Source: Conus ventricosus
Taxonomy: Eukaryota; Mollusca; Gastropoda; Neogastropoda; Conidae
Reading direction: 5' to 3'
NCBI GenBank assembly: GCA_018398815.1
Contig: CM031596.1
Location: forward strand, 73,663,157-73,727,156
Length of the DNA stretch: 64,000 nucleotides
In this document: positions 1 to 11,762 of the stretch, piece by piece
Numbering within the stretch: position 1 is the first letter of the stretch
Layout of the letters: every line of letters starts with the position of its first letter
Made by a program: the position numbers and the translations under genes
The notes under the pieces: generated by a model
What the model was told of the DNA's origin: nothing
What the model saw: only the letters and a program-made list of their open reading frames with translations
Databases searched by the model: none

Positions 1-2645
1 TGGCATAGATTTGACAGATGTGGTGAGATAACAGTCAGACATGGGCTAAAGGACAGGTGTATCATATTATTCTGTTATATGCGCCAAAGTGTAGATTTTT
101 GTGGGTTTTTTTTCTTATATATTCCTTCCTCCCTCTCCTCTCTGCCTCCTCTCTGCAATCGCTCTTCTGGTACCACTTTATTCTCCTGTCCCTTTCCCTT
201 CCCTTTTCTACACACCCCCTTTGTACACCCTCTCTCTTTCGTACTTTCATGTTTAGGTATGTTTTTCTTTTTATTATCGTTTATTCTTGTTTAGATATTG
301 ATTTATTTATTCAGCTCATTTAAAAAAATTTTTTTTAATGTTTTCTTTATTTGGTATTTTCCTCCCTCTTCTCAACCCTTGCGCTCCTCGCCGCCTCCTT
401 TCTGCTGGAGTTCACCCAGCTTTATGTCAGTTATGTCATAGTGCTCATTATGACACTCTAATCATCGTTTTGTAAAACACTGTAGGAGAAGAAATATTAA
501 CCTTGCATTTGCGTTCTTGTCGGCGCAAGAATTCAATGTGTTCTAGTTTACATTCTGCTAATCTCACCTTAATCTTTCAAACGCTATGTATAGAAATATG
601 ATGACAGTCCAAGGTTAAAGAACTTCTGAGATACATGTTGGCCTACGATAGTTTGATGTGTACAAGTGAACACATTTGTTCAAAGCTAAGGTTTACGTTT
701 AGTTGATTGAGCTCATTTTCACATGACTTGTAGGTCATTTCAAAATGTTGTTACAACAGTTTTTGAGTTGTTCACAATATTTGTGCATTATTTTTGCTAC
801 AATTCCCAAAATTTCTCAACAACAACAACAAAATTTCCCCTCATAAATGTATTTGGTTGAGGTTTCTTTTAGTAACTATAGCTTTAATAACAAAAAAAAC
901 ATGTTTTTAGGTGTGATAAAATCTCAAGGAAAAAACCACTTTGATTACTTGCGATTACAAATCAAAAGAAAATTACAGAGTTAAAGCTGAAACTGATCAA
1001 ACTACATGCCTCGCTTATCCTTTGGGAATCTGAAAACTAATATCCAATTGCAAAGTGTAGTGAGTGTTAGAACAATTTTTTGCACTGTAATTCTTTCCGT
1101 TAGCTCACTCTCACTTTTGCAAGCTGCACCTTTCCATGTTCAAAAACACATGAAGCATGGGAGCTAATTCGAGCATAAGTGCAAGTTTAATTGTTGACAA
1201 ATTGTATTTGGAAAGAAAGTGGAGCTGATGATGCTCACTCAGATAAGCTTCCCATTGTTTGATTGAATATGGCCCTGTTGAGGTATGTCTTTCTTGTTTG
1301 CAACATATTCTATTATCCTAGCATGTACATATAATTCTGTTGGGCATTGAGCATTTGTTTCACGAGAGGAAAAAAGCCATGATATGCCATTTTCAATTTG
1401 TCTCTTTTTCTTTCTTGAGGACTTGTGTTTTGGTGTAGTAACATTCTTCATTTGATTTTGAATATGATTTTTGCTTGAAGGTGCTTTTGTTGCTCAAACT
1501 CATTCTGTCTCATAAGGCCCAATTGTTTCCCAGCCTTCTTTCCTGGTCCTTTGTGCGTTATTTTTTTATTTTTTTATTTTTTTAAGATATGCTAAACATC
1601 TTGCTTTAGAGCTTACTGTAAGTATTGAAGATGGAAAGCAGAGACTAAGACTAATCCATTTATTGCCATGTTTGACAAATTGAGAATTGTCCATGTGGGT
1701 TCACATCCACCCTACTGCAGGTGAGCATGTTCTCTGACAGATCTGTTTACCAATACAATTTTGCCATATTCTGTACACATGTTTGGTGAAAATATGAAGT
1801 GAAAAGAAATACGTTGAAAAACAATTCTGGAGACAAAGGGCTTGAGTGGTAATTGAGCTTGAGGAAAATAACTGCCGTAGAAGCTCTGAGCAAAGAGCGA
1901 CCACTCTTGCTAACCTCTGTGCTGGAAATCAGTTTTGCTGTGTCTGTTATTTCGACAACATAATCAGTAACATCGAAAAAACGGTGAATGAGCATGTGCC
2001 AAAGTATGCTGATGAATCAGGTTTGAAAGTAATTTGTATCATAAAGAACTTGTTTCATGGTAATCAGAGCAAGATGAGGCGGTTTTTACTTGCAAGAAGC
2101 GTCTGCAATGTGATGGCAGGTGAAAACAAAATGAAGGACCCTCACTTCTCCTTCCAGTTTTTGCAGAAATTTGGTTTTTGTGACCCACATACAACATTTG
2201 TTGCTTTTTTCTTTTTCTTTTTTTGTGTGTGCTTTTTGATGTTGTTGTTCTTAGTCTACTATTTCTTTGCATCAGACCGTTTTTTCAGTCTTGTCTTAAT
2301 ACTATCTGTATGAATATGTTTCCACATTTAACATTTTTTTCCTTTGTTATGATGATAAAGATTGTTATTAATAAATTATTGCTATGATGATGATTGCTGT
2401 GATGATTATTTAATTATTTTTATTAGCAGTTCAATCACAATTAGTATTATATTCGTCACTTTTATTATAATTTTCACAACTGTCATCATGAATATTTTTC
2501 ATGATCGTTTTTTTTTGTTGTAACTATCATTACCATTATCATTATTATTGATATATGTATTATTAGTATTATCATTATCATCCTCATTATAAATATCATT
2601 AAGATAATTATTATAATCAGCAGTAGTAGTAGTAGTATTTTTCTT
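1..2645. other. No gene recognised; pyrimidine-rich and AT-rich intergenic sequence
   Basis: No exon or conserved domain is recognised. A C/T-rich tract occupies about 110-250 and runs of T and A recur. About 1,846-2,205 stays open on the + strand for some 120 codons, but the reading ends in a low-complexity Phe/Leu-rich stretch and matches no family I know. From 2,340 to 2,640 the sequence is an imperfect ATT/ATC/GAT triplet-like repeat. Confidence 0.6.
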
Positions 2646-2702
2646 ATTATTCATTAATAAAACTATTCATCTTCTGAACAGCCATTCCCCAATAAATTAA
2701 AG

Positions 2703-2738
<36 letters not shown>

Positions 2739-2766
2739 CACACACACACACACCACACACACACAC
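2703..2766. repeat. (CA)n microsatellite
   Basis: Nearly pure CA dinucleotides with short interruptions (AAAACA, CACCAC). The Cys/Val-rich reading on the opposite strand is an artefact of the repeat. Confidence 0.95.
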
Positions 2767-2849
2767 GCACATGTATGTATATGCCCATATACACAAGCTA
2801 TAACATACAGTGGAGCATGCCCCTAAGCTCATGTAAAGTAGCCCTGCCT

Positions 2850-3452
2850 AAAGGGAAGGTACACATGGAGGCACAACCAAGTGCTCAAAGAGATTGTACA
2901 AGCAGTCTGGGCTAGTACCGACACCACAAAAGGGAAAATCAGGACTCCAAAAGCACCCGCAACATTCTTCACGCAGGGGGTAGCAATCATGGCCAAGAAC
3001 AACAGTGCACTCGGAACATGCCAGGCAGAGTCTGCTGGAGGGGGCAGATGACTGGGATGCACTGCAGACCTCTTAAAGGGTCACCCAGAGATCAGCAGCA
3101 AGAGTGGCATGAGACCAAACAGGTAGTCCACTCTCAGTCAACCAAGCAGCTGATCATGATCGAGCTCACGGTGCCATATGAGAACAAAATGGGGCAGCTC
3201 AAATCTACAGGACTGAAAAGTATGCTGATCTGGCAAACACCCTGAGGAGAGAAGGCTATCAGGTCAAAGTCCTCACTGCAAAAATTTGGGAGCAAGGGTT
3301 TGTAGGAACGTCTGCATACAGCCTCATGAAACAGTTTCTCAGTTGCAGGGAGGGAAAAAACCAGAGCCGGAAAGCAATGGAGAAGCGGCAGAGAGGTGTT
3401 CAAAACTGGATTTGGGCAAGAAGGAACAAAAGTGAACTTCATAAGGCTTAAA
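2850..3452 (+). pseudogene. 3' fragment of a LINE ORF2 (C-terminal region after the reverse transcriptase)
   Basis: Joining frames, the + strand reads STKQLIMIELTVPYENKM at about 3,137-3,190, then a KYADLANTLRREGYQVKVLT-like segment, then GFVGTSAYSLMKQFL at about 3,297-3,343, ending in NWIWARRNKSE near 3,440. This order (ELTVPxExxM, KYxxL, GYQV, GFxxxSxYxxxxxLG, W.WxRR) is the C-terminal tail carried by many mollusc and cnidarian LINE polymerases. Several frame changes and no RT palm upstream show a 5'-truncated dead copy. The clade is uncertain. Confidence 0.6.
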
Positions 3453-3468
3453 TTTCCCACAAATAAAC

Positions 3469-3590
3469 AGGTGCCCCAGTGGCTCAGTGGTTAGAGTGCG
3501 AGTCTTAAGTGGAAAATGAGCATGTCCAGAGGGTCATGGGGTTTGAATCCCAGCCATGGCTTCATCCCAAGATGGGGGTTAAAAAAGGGG
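3469..3590 (+). repeat. tRNA-derived SINE head
   Basis: An RNA polymerase III promoter pair is visible: an A-box-like TGGCTCAGTGGTTAGAG from 3,480 and a B-box-like GGTTTGAATCCC at 3,540-3,551, about 50 bases apart and flanked by complementary GCCCC/GGGG. The spacing is too long and the anticodon arm too disturbed for a functional tRNA, so a tRNA-derived SINE head is the best reading. It starts just after the LINE fragment. Its 3' limit is not clear. Confidence 0.6.
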
Positions 3591-3850
3591 CAGCAGAGGG
3601 ACATCCAGAGTCATGAACCGGTGTGGCCCAACCCCCCTAGAGTGTCAGGGGATAAGGGCCGAAACACTTGCTTGAAGGGGGCTTTTCTTCTGAGACTCTC
3701 TGCTGCCACGCTCTCCATGAGTTTCTACTATGCATGCACACAGTTGCATATGCATGCATCCAGGGGCATGCTCACACAAGCTCACATATCACACACGCAT
3801 ACACACCCACATGAGCACTCAAAGATGGCCCCCCTTGTGTATTCTTGAGT

Positions 3851-5758
3851 TTCTGAAAGCGATAAATATTTTTTATCTGACCCAATATTTCATTCAGAAG
3901 AAAGATTTTAAAGCAATTTAGAAAATCTATGTTAATGATTTGTAATAGTGATTTTTTTTTTCAAGCATCGTTGTAGAGAGTGAAATGCTGTTATGAAGTG
4001 ACAGCCCTGATGTGGTTCTTTTCAGTTAACCCGGGCTATAGACAACATAAATTGAAAATGCATTCACTGCAGTCTTCATGAAGATGATGCTGTAGAGTTC
4101 CATTCTGATCTGAGACTTAAGACCTCCAAAAGAGGCAAAACAATAGGCTTCCTTTCATATTTTATCCCTTTGTTAACCAAGCATGTTGGGAAAATGGTTT
4201 TGCTTAAATTTAAAAATTGCAGTTCTTTTAAATTAAACCCCTTTTTAAAGAGCTTGGAAGTATTTATAAGAATTACAATCATTTCAGTTTGACATTTTCC
4301 AAATAAAAAACAACAACAAGAAGTTCTAAAGGCAAAGAAGAAATGCTGTAATTGAAACGTTTATCGTAATGAATTTCATGTGTGTGCTTTTGCTTTTTCT
4401 GTGGTAAGCAAGTCTTTTAGTGAAAGTAATGTCAGAGGAAGTTGTTTTTTTTATTTGTTTAACTTTCTAGGATGTTTATTCTCCTTTTCTGTGTTTTTTA
4501 AGAAAAAAAAGGCAAGAATGTTCACTGGTTTAGTGTCCTGTGTACTGAGCTGAGTTTTTTCAACAGGCCAGACAGGGCAGAAGGGAAGCAGTAATCTTTC
4601 TGCACAAGGAAATCGTAACATGTCAAAGGAACTAAAAGTTCAAAGCTGTATTGGTACCAAATTTGGCAAATATCCCCGTTTGATCTTACCTCATATTACC
4701 ACCACCCAGGGGAGTTTAAATTTTCCCCTTACTATGCCCTGTTTTTTGTCCTGACAAACAATCCCTACCCCCTACCCTGCCCCATCCATTCCACCCTTAA
4801 AGAATGTTAATTTCAGAGGAAACCAGTATAATCCAGTTAAGCACTTTGAATACCACAATCAATATGCATGCCACCCTACCCCTCCATCCCACATTTAAAG
4901 AAGGTGCATTTTATTGAAAAAATAAAAAAAGTATAATCTAGTTAAGCGCCTAAATACCACAACCAATTATGCATGCAACAGTGCATCATTGTGTCATTCC
5001 ATATCTGACATGTTCATTTGTTAGCAATTGAATGAAAAATTAACAAATTAATGAATAAATAAAAGGAGCAAAAACAAGCACAAAAAGGCAAAAACTAGCA
5101 GAATTAAATCTGAGGGTCTAGTCTTGAACATTCACGAGTAACAGTGATTGCAAAAGAACTACCATGATGGCAATGTTGACACCCTAAAACAAAGCCCAAT
5201 TTTTGGTTATCTAGCTATGGCACCGACTGGTTTATTAGTTACTGCATGAATTTATGATCATATAGAAACTGTCCAGTGGAGATGAAATCACGAAACAAAA
5301 AAGTAAACAAATGACACGAAAACCACATGATAACAGATCCATTCACATTTACTTTATATACAGTTGCACCATGTTGCTTTAAATGTATTGTCCTCCATGG
5401 TTTTCGTTGCATCAGGTTCTTCCATTTTTTAGCCTCATTTTCAAAATATTTTTAAAATATGAAAAAGCACTGTTTTCTTCGTTTTACTCCTGTCATTGTG
5501 TTGCTTTTAAGGAGGAGGGGGGGGGGGGGTCTTATGGGGAAGCAGGGGTGGGGTCACTTGGTTTCATTTTATTGGGGTTTGGAGGAAGGGAGGGATGAAG
5601 GTTTTGACAGATGGAATGACAGTCATAAAAGAACTTGCTATTCCTGGTTTACAGTTTCTGTGTATTTGAATCATTTAGGACATGGTATGTATGATGAAGT
5701 GGGTTGTACTCAGACTGAAGGAAAGAGTCATCAGACCCCATGTTTCATGTCTTATCTT
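3851..5758. other. No gene recognised; contains a small tandem duplication
   Basis: Apart from the SINE tail at 4,001-4,050, the only structure seen is a diverged tandem duplication of about 100 bp. The blocks 4,775-4,870 and 4,871-4,979 share CCATCC, TTTAAAGAA, AGTATAATC-AGTTAAGC, AATACCACAA and TATGCATGC in the same order. A G13 run occurs at 5,517-5,529. Confidence 0.5.
4001..4050 (+). repeat. Degenerate copy of a shared SINE/LINE 3' tail
   Basis: CAGCCCTGATGTGG followed by a diverged CGGGCTATAGACAACAT resembles the better-preserved copies at 20,366-20,427 and 42,288-42,328, where the motif reads GGTCGGCTGGGCTATAAGCA. Confidence 0.45.
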
Positions 5759-5812
5759 CAGGATGGGGATGACGTCCTGTCAGATCTGGATGACCTGCTG
5801 ACCAGCCCACTA
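5759..5812 (+). CDS. Orphan terminal-exon candidate (acidic C-terminus)
   Basis: A pyrimidine-rich acceptor (CTTATCTTCAG) is followed by an in-frame segment reading DGDDVLSDLDDLLTSPL and a TAA stop. The acidic-leucine composition and GC-richer codons stand out from the AT-rich surroundings. This looks like the last coding exon of a host gene whose other exons would lie upstream, but I cannot identify the family or find a convincing partner exon here. It could be chance. Confidence 0.25.
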
Positions 5813-7806
5813 TAACCAGCACATGGAAAGCAGCCTCACCGGATCTACCCAACCTGTTTTTCAAACATTCCAGACTGTTTTTCTTGATGTCTTTTGGCTC
5901 TTGGCTTTTTCAGTGTTTACAGGCATCGTCATTTGGATTTTTTCTGCTCTTGGGTCACATGAGACTTGATCTTTTGCTTTTTGTTATGCCTGGGTTATCT
6001 ACCCTCCCCCACCGTTTATGCCACCCACAGAATCAGAAATCCTCAAACCTTAAACAAGCAAGCAAACAACAACCAAAAAAGAAAAAAAAAAAAAGAAGAA
6101 ATAACTTTATATTTACAGGTTAGAACACTGTATTGCTGGTAGGTTGTGTAAGGTTGATTTGGAGAGGAAAGGGTTGAGGAGGAAATCACAAACACCACCT
6201 TTGAATGACAGATGAAAATATACTTGTAGGAATACTAAGAACGCATATAGATTCAAACATTTAGCAGGGAAGACACTTTCTCATGCAAATGAAGCCTTTT
6301 TTTCTGACATTTTAAAACTATTTCATTTAAAGATAGAGACAAATCAGTAAAGTCAGTTTGAAAGAAAATGAAACAATGATCTACATTGATACCAATACAA
6401 AATCAGGTGAATTGTTATCACTCCACCTAAAGTTTTGGGAGGTTTTTTTCCTGTCAGCAGTGCAGATACAAAACAAATTAACTGCATTAATTTGTAAATC
6501 CATGCACCAACTGAAAACCAGGCATATTAGAATTAATGAATATTATTTTTTACATTAGAAAATTTATTGTTGGTGTTGTATCTCTGCTTTGGTGTGAATT
6601 TGTTATTGCTGTAATGTTTTTATGTGGGCTTTTTGTGTGAACAGAAAACTGGCAAATTTGATATTGAGTGGTTTTATCTTCCTGAACTTGATTCTCGGTA
6701 GTGCTGTTTGGTTGTTTTCAAACATGCTAAAACAAGTTGATGCAAGTTGAACATTGCAAGAAACATAAATGTTTAGAAGCATGCATAAATGAGCATGAAT
6801 TATGGAAGCAGAACTGCAGCGTGCTTTGCACGATGTGAGAAAAGAATAAAATTAATGTTGTAGAAAAGTCACAGAAATGTTGCATTCTCAAAAATACAGA
6901 AAGAAACTAGTTGAACAAGGTCTGACCAGCACATTGGACTAATACGCAGGTCAGACATCTGCTAAGTCATAGCCATGAGACTCTTCTTAAATTCTCTCAT
7001 GTCAGTCATTAATTCATTTATCCACCAGCTGTAAATTGTGCGCAGTGTGGTTTCGAAACTTAGTGGATGTGGTATAACGTATATGGACCAGTCCACACAC
7101 AGTGACACCTCCGTGATAAAACAGAAACCGATACTGGAACAAAGTTTCATCAGATAAGAGCAAACAAGTACACGGCTAAACAAATGAACAGACCCCAAAC
7201 ACAGTAGAATAGATTTTCACTTATACACAGGGAATGCAAAATCTATTTTGTCATATTTCATTACAATTCATGCAAAAGATGTTTTAACAGACCAGCCTGT
7301 TAGCAAATAAGGGAATGTTCACTTGGCCAACCAAAACTAGAATTATGTATGCCTCATACACTTGTGTGACTCTTTCAGTGTATTTCGTGCTGTCTTTTAG
7401 GGACATTCACCCAGATACCAGAGAACAGAAAAACTCGCAAGTTCCTGCACTGGTGCAGGTTTGTTTAGTTCGACATATTTTCTTACAGATAATGAAGTCT
7501 GTACATTGAGCTGTGTTAATTCAAACATTGATTGAAGGTCTGCTCTCTCCACTCATACTAAACACAAAGGATTAAGTTATTGTGTCGGTGCCATTAAACA
7601 CAAAAAGTGATGAAATATGCATGTATATCAGGGACCGTTTGCCTTATGTGGAGGTATGGGACTCCAGAATCAGCCTGCATGTGCTGCCCACATTGTGATA
7701 CAACAGTTGGTCACTGTAATTGTGATCTCTGTCAAGGGTTATTACAGACCAGTGTCACAGTAATGAACTGAAAGCATTGTATCATGTTACAGTTTCATGT
7801 CACATA
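5813..7806. other. No gene recognised; one weak exon candidate
   Basis: AT-rich non-coding sequence. The only splice-flanked open segment noticed is 7,401-7,458 on the + strand (TGTCTTTTAG acceptor, CAG|GTTTGT donor), which is open in more than one frame and matches nothing known to me. Confidence 0.5.
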
Positions 7807-7811
7807 ACAGT
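7807..7811 (+). repeat. Left target-site duplication of the Gypsy element
   Basis: ACAGT immediately precedes the left LTR and recurs immediately after the right LTR at 12,850-12,854. Five-base duplications are the normal size for Gypsy integrases. Confidence 0.9.
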
Positions 7812-8003
7812 TGTAGTATAAGCATGCGACCCCGCAAGACACAGTAGAACACTCAGTGTAACAGTGAAGACATCTTTATTCCGAGACCCGGATGTAGCTC
7901 TCTCCCCTTCCTTCCAGACTCCTATCCATCTCAACAAGGGATGCTGGGTTCTTTCCCTTGATCTGCTTTAGACCCATTCACATAACCAAGCGTTCATACA
8001 ACA
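7812..8003 (-). repeat. 3' LTR of the Gypsy element
   Basis: A 192-bp direct repeat of 12,658-12,849, starting TGTAGTATAAGCATGCG and ending CATACAACA on the + strand. By eye there is no difference between the copies. Confidence 0.95.
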
Positions 8004-8016
8004 CCTCCCCTCAAGA
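8004..8016 (-). other. Polypurine tract of the Gypsy element
   Basis: Read on the minus strand, the bases directly before the 3' LTR are CTTGAGGGGAGGTG, a purine-rich tract in the position used to prime plus-strand DNA synthesis. Confidence 0.7.
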
Positions 8017-8584
8017 TCTTTAACTTTACTATTAATTAAAGAGATTATTATATAATCAACATCAAAGCTAAAATCTTTCTAATACATAACTGAATATAAT
8101 TTCCACCTCTGAAGGGAACTAGTTTAACACTGCAGGTTTTAACTTTAGATTATTTCAAACCGAATGATAAATAATTTTACTTTGTTCAAAGTAGATCATT
8201 ATGTGAATGTTACTGTACTCGATGATTTCAATCTGAAATCTGCACATCCAATATTATCTAAGGAACCAAACACAACATAATAAGTGCACATCAAATCCGA
8301 TGTGGGTAGTATCATTCGTAAACATCTAATTTTACTCTATCCACTGTCTTTTCTGAACTGCCTCTTCCCCTTTCCCCCCATAATCTGAAAATTTTTTAGC
8401 ACTATCTCATCTTTTCAAAATTAAAAAAAATAATCATGCTATCTAATATAAAATAACAAGTGATGCAGTTTTGGACTTCAGTTTTGGTAGGAATATAATA
8501 ATCCATGTAGTACAGCGGTAATATAGAGTTGTTCCCCTGTCTTGTTTCATGAAAACTTAAATACCACAATACTTAAATAAACAT

Positions 8585-8680
8585 TGTTGAAATTGCCTTA
8601 TAAAGGACTTTGTATTCAAACAGATGCCTCTGAAAGGACTTTACATTACACAATGCCTTTTAAAGGACTTAAGTTCTATC
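8585..8680. repeat. Three short tandem repeats in the Gypsy 3' non-coding region
   Basis: The motif TGCCT-N-T-N-AAAGGACTT recurs three times at about 30-35 bp spacing (near 8,592, 8,621 and 8,655) inside the untranslated stretch between the integrase stop and the polypurine tract. Confidence 0.6.
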
Positions 8681-8742
8681 AACTCTGCTTTTGCGCCTCA
8701 ACACCAAGAGGACTTTATGACTATCTGTAAGACGTTCTGTGC

Positions 8743-10160
8743 TTACAGATCCAAGCGTTTTGGCTTAAAAATCACCCTGTCACTCCTTCTAGGTGCTGTA
8801 ATAACAGGGGACGGTGAAGGCTTGGCAGGGGTAGGTGGGCGTGGCTCACTGGATGTTGACCCCTGCTGACTCTGGAGTGCGACCGGTTCATCACCCGTCT
8901 TCACCAAGTGACAGTTGTTGCGACGGACCCTACCCTGGTCGGTCTGGACAAGGAAAGACCGGGGGCTAGTGTGGCGTGCGATGACTTGCCCCGGCCTGTC
9001 AAGATCTCTGACATGGACGGCGTCGCCCGGATGTAGGATCGCAGCAGCACAGGTAGCGTGACGTCGGTTGTAGTTTTCCCGCAGTTTCAGCTTGTTGGTC
9101 GCCTCAGTACCCCGAACCAAGTCGTGGTCGGGTGTTGACGGCTGCAGCACCGAAGGTTTGACGGGAATCGTTGTGTTGAGGTGACGGCCCATCAACAGCT
9201 GACTCGGAGCGTAGCCATTTTGAAGCGGTGCCGCCCTGTAGGACAGCAAGGCCAAATACGGGTCTTTGGCTTTCTTTAGAATGTTTTTTCACCGTCTGAA
9301 CAGCCCTCTCCGCCTCACCATTGCTCTGCGGGTATCTGGGGGAGCTGGTCACGTGAACAAACCCGTACTCACCCGCAAAACGCAGGAACTCAGCACTGGC
9401 GAATTGGGGCCCGTTGTCACTAACCACGACATCAGGAATGCCGTGGCCGGAAAAGACAGACTTGATCTGCCGGATGATGGCTGCGCTGGTCTGGGAGGTC
9501 AGGTGCTTGACCTCAATCCACCGGGAGTAGTAGTCAACGATGAGGAGGTAAAGCTCACCCTTCAGCTCAAACAGGTCCATCCCGAGCCTCTCCCAGGGAC
9601 GGGAAGGGAACGCGGAGGGGAGAAGCGGCTCTCTCCTCTCTGGACGGTGCTTCTTGCAGGTGACGCACCGCGACACCATCTCCTCAATGGCAGCACCAAG
9701 GGACGGCCACCACACTGACGAGCTCGCCAGCGCGCGGCATTTGGTGACGCCCAGATGTCCCTCATGCAGGCGGGACAGGATCTCCAGCCTCATGGGCCCC
9801 GGGATCACCAACCTCTCGTCGTACATCAGCAGGTCCTCAGCCAGGGTCAGGTGATGACGGTTCTCCCAGAACGGCTGTAGGAGGGGGTTGGCTGGAACAT
9901 ATGCAGGCCAGCCATGCCTGCAGTAGTCCCTCACTTGCTGTACGACTTCATCGGCTTTCTGCCCATCTCTAATCGCTTGCAGCTTCTGCGATGATGCCGG
10001 CAGGACCTGGATGGTGTTCTGGACCATGGCTGCAACCTCGTCGACGAAGTTGACGTCGTCTGCCTCCGGCTTCCCCACCGGCGCGCGGCTCAGCGTGTCG
10101 GCGGTGACCTGGTTCTTCCCTGGGACATGAATGACTGTGGGGTTGAACCTCATGAGGCGC
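8743..10160 (-). CDS. Gypsy integrase region (broken frame)
   Basis: Integrase inserts the cDNA into host DNA. The upstream frame carries an HHCC zinc-binding region (HEGHLGVTKC...CVTCKKH) and the catalytic DDE core: D in GMDLFEL, D in VVSDNGPQF, E in SNGEAERAVQ. After an A6 run near 9,284-9,289 the frame shifts and continues through LLSYRAAPLQ to a basic, proline-rich C-terminus (PRRSDRVIFKPKRLDL) ending at 8,743. All recognised catalytic residues are present, so the single-base break may be a sequencing error and not decay. No chromodomain is recognised in the C-terminal part. Confidence 0.85.
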
Positions 10161-10164
10161 AGGG

Positions 10165-11461
10165 CGGAATCTCTGGATCCTGGGTGGCATACTGACAATT
10201 TCCTTACTAGACAAAAGCGGAACCAGAGGCTTGTGGTCCGTCTCGATCGTGAAGTCCATTCCCAGCAAGTACTGTGTGAAACGTTCAACCGCCCAAGTTG
10301 CTGCCAACGCCTCCTTCTCAATCACGGCGTAATTCTTCTCGGCGTCTGTGAGCGTGCGCGAGATGAAACTAATGGGACGCCGCGACCCGTCAGACTGCTC
10401 TTGGAAAAGAACAGCCCCAATGCCCACATTCGACGCATCTGCTGCCACTGTCGTCTTGCGGCCAGTTGCATAGTGGGCGAGGATAGTATCCGATGACAGT
10501 AGCTTCTTCAGCTCTTCGAACACCTTCTGCTGTGGTTTGTCCCAGGTCCAGGCCTGCCCCTTTCGTAGGAGCTGGCGAAGGGGTTCTGTCTTGTGTGCAA
10601 TGCCTGGCATGAACTTGGCGACGTAGTTCACCATCCCAAAAAATCGCTGCAGTTCCGTAACGTTCTGAGGGGGCGGGAACATTGTGATGGCCTCAACTTT
10701 GGCTGGGTCAGGTCGCACACCATCCGCGTCAATGATGTGTCCAAGAAACTTGACAGAGTCTTTGGAAAACTCACACTTCTCATTCAGCGTGATCCCGGCC
10801 ACCTTCAGTCGTCTCAATGTTTCCTTGAGAATCTTGTCGTGTATCTCTTCGTTGGGAGCATGGATCAGCACGTCGTCCATGTGACAAACGACGCCCTCTA
10901 TCTCTTGCAGAATCTCTGTCATCATTCGTTGAAAAATCTCCGGCGCCGAGGATATGCCGAAGGGCAGCCGGTTCATGCAGAACCGGCCGTATGGTGTAAC
11001 GAAAGTCGTTAACAGTCGAGATTCTTCCGCGAGGGGTATCTGCCAATACCCACTCTTTGCGTCCAGCTTTGAGAAAACTCTCGACCCCGCAAGCTTGGCA
11101 AGACTCTCCTCCACAGACACCATGGGGAACACTTCTCTGCGCACAGCCTTGTTCAAGTTCGTCAGGTCTATGCATAGGCGAATTCCCCCATTCGGCTTTG
11201 GGACCACAACCAGCGCCGAGCACCAGTCAGTGCGGTTTCCGTGACAGGTGAGATAACCCCGTTGGCCTCCATCTTGGACAGCTCCGCTTTCACTTTCCCC
11301 AGGAGTGGTTGAGGCACCTTCCTCGCCGTATACAGGCACACCGGTTTGGCGTCGTCCCTCAGACTGATGCTGTAGGATCCCTCCATTTTTCCCAGACCCT
11401 GAAAGAGGCCTGGAAATTCTTGGCTCAGCGTTCTGGCGTTCAGACTCTCAACACGCTTCAC
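10165..11461 (-). CDS. Gypsy reverse transcriptase and RNase H (broken frame)
   Basis: Reverse transcriptase copies the element RNA and RNase H degrades the hybrid. Landmarks in order: KMEANGVISPVTE entry, a frame break near 11,250, then CSALVVVPKPNGGIRLCID, FSKLDAKSGYWQIPL, LPFGISSAPEIFQ, the catalytic HMDDVLIH (the usual first residue of xMDD replaced by H), VKFLGHII, FFGMVNYVAKFMP, then RNase H with VAADASNVGIGAVL, NYAVIEKEALA and ETDHKPLVPL. A second break sits at the C-run at 10,162-10,164, after which the connection to the integrase continues in another frame. Length and motif order are normal for Gypsy. Confidence 0.9.
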
Positions 11462-11474
11462 TAAGCCCAGTCTC

Positions 11475-11762
11475 TCACAACGCTCTACGACTCAAGAGAG
11501 GTACCTTTTGCTCCTCTATGACGTACAGAATCTCTTGGATCTGCACATCCTTACAGGACAGAGTTGCGTCGACACAACCTATGACTGTAATCGGCGTGTT
11601 GCCTGGTCCACGCAGTCTCTTCTGAGCCGGTCGCAGCTTGACGTTGCCCACTACCTTCTTGCCGACAGCCGTAACTGACGCTCCTGTGTCCAGCTTAAAA
11701 GTAGTAACCTTACCGTTGACCGCCACTTTGGCCAACCAGCAATCCAGTTCAATGCTGTCCAC
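11475..11762 (-). CDS. Gypsy aspartic protease
   Basis: Contains FKLDTGASVTAVG, the retropepsin active-site motif, followed by an ILYVIEEQKVPLLSRRAL segment typical of the stretch before the RT. It processes the Gag-Pol polyprotein. The frame is continuous with the upstream zinc knuckle, so gag and protease share one reading frame. An in-frame TGA at 11,475-11,477 interrupts the junction to the RT. This is a base substitution relative to an open codon, not a run-length change. Confidence 0.85.
   Translation of the reverse strand: MDSIELDCWLAKVAVNGKVTTFKLDTGASVTAVGKKVVGNVKLRPAQKRLRGPGNTPITVIGCVDATLSCKDVQIQEILYVIEEQKVPLLSRRAL

Noticed and set aside
1846..2313. A 155-codon open frame with mixed composition
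   Set aside because: No domain, no splice support, and a low-complexity Phe/Leu C-terminus; I cannot support it as a gene.
3469..3560. A functional tRNA gene
   Set aside because: A and B boxes are present but the anticodon region is too long and the arms do not fold into a normal cloverleaf.
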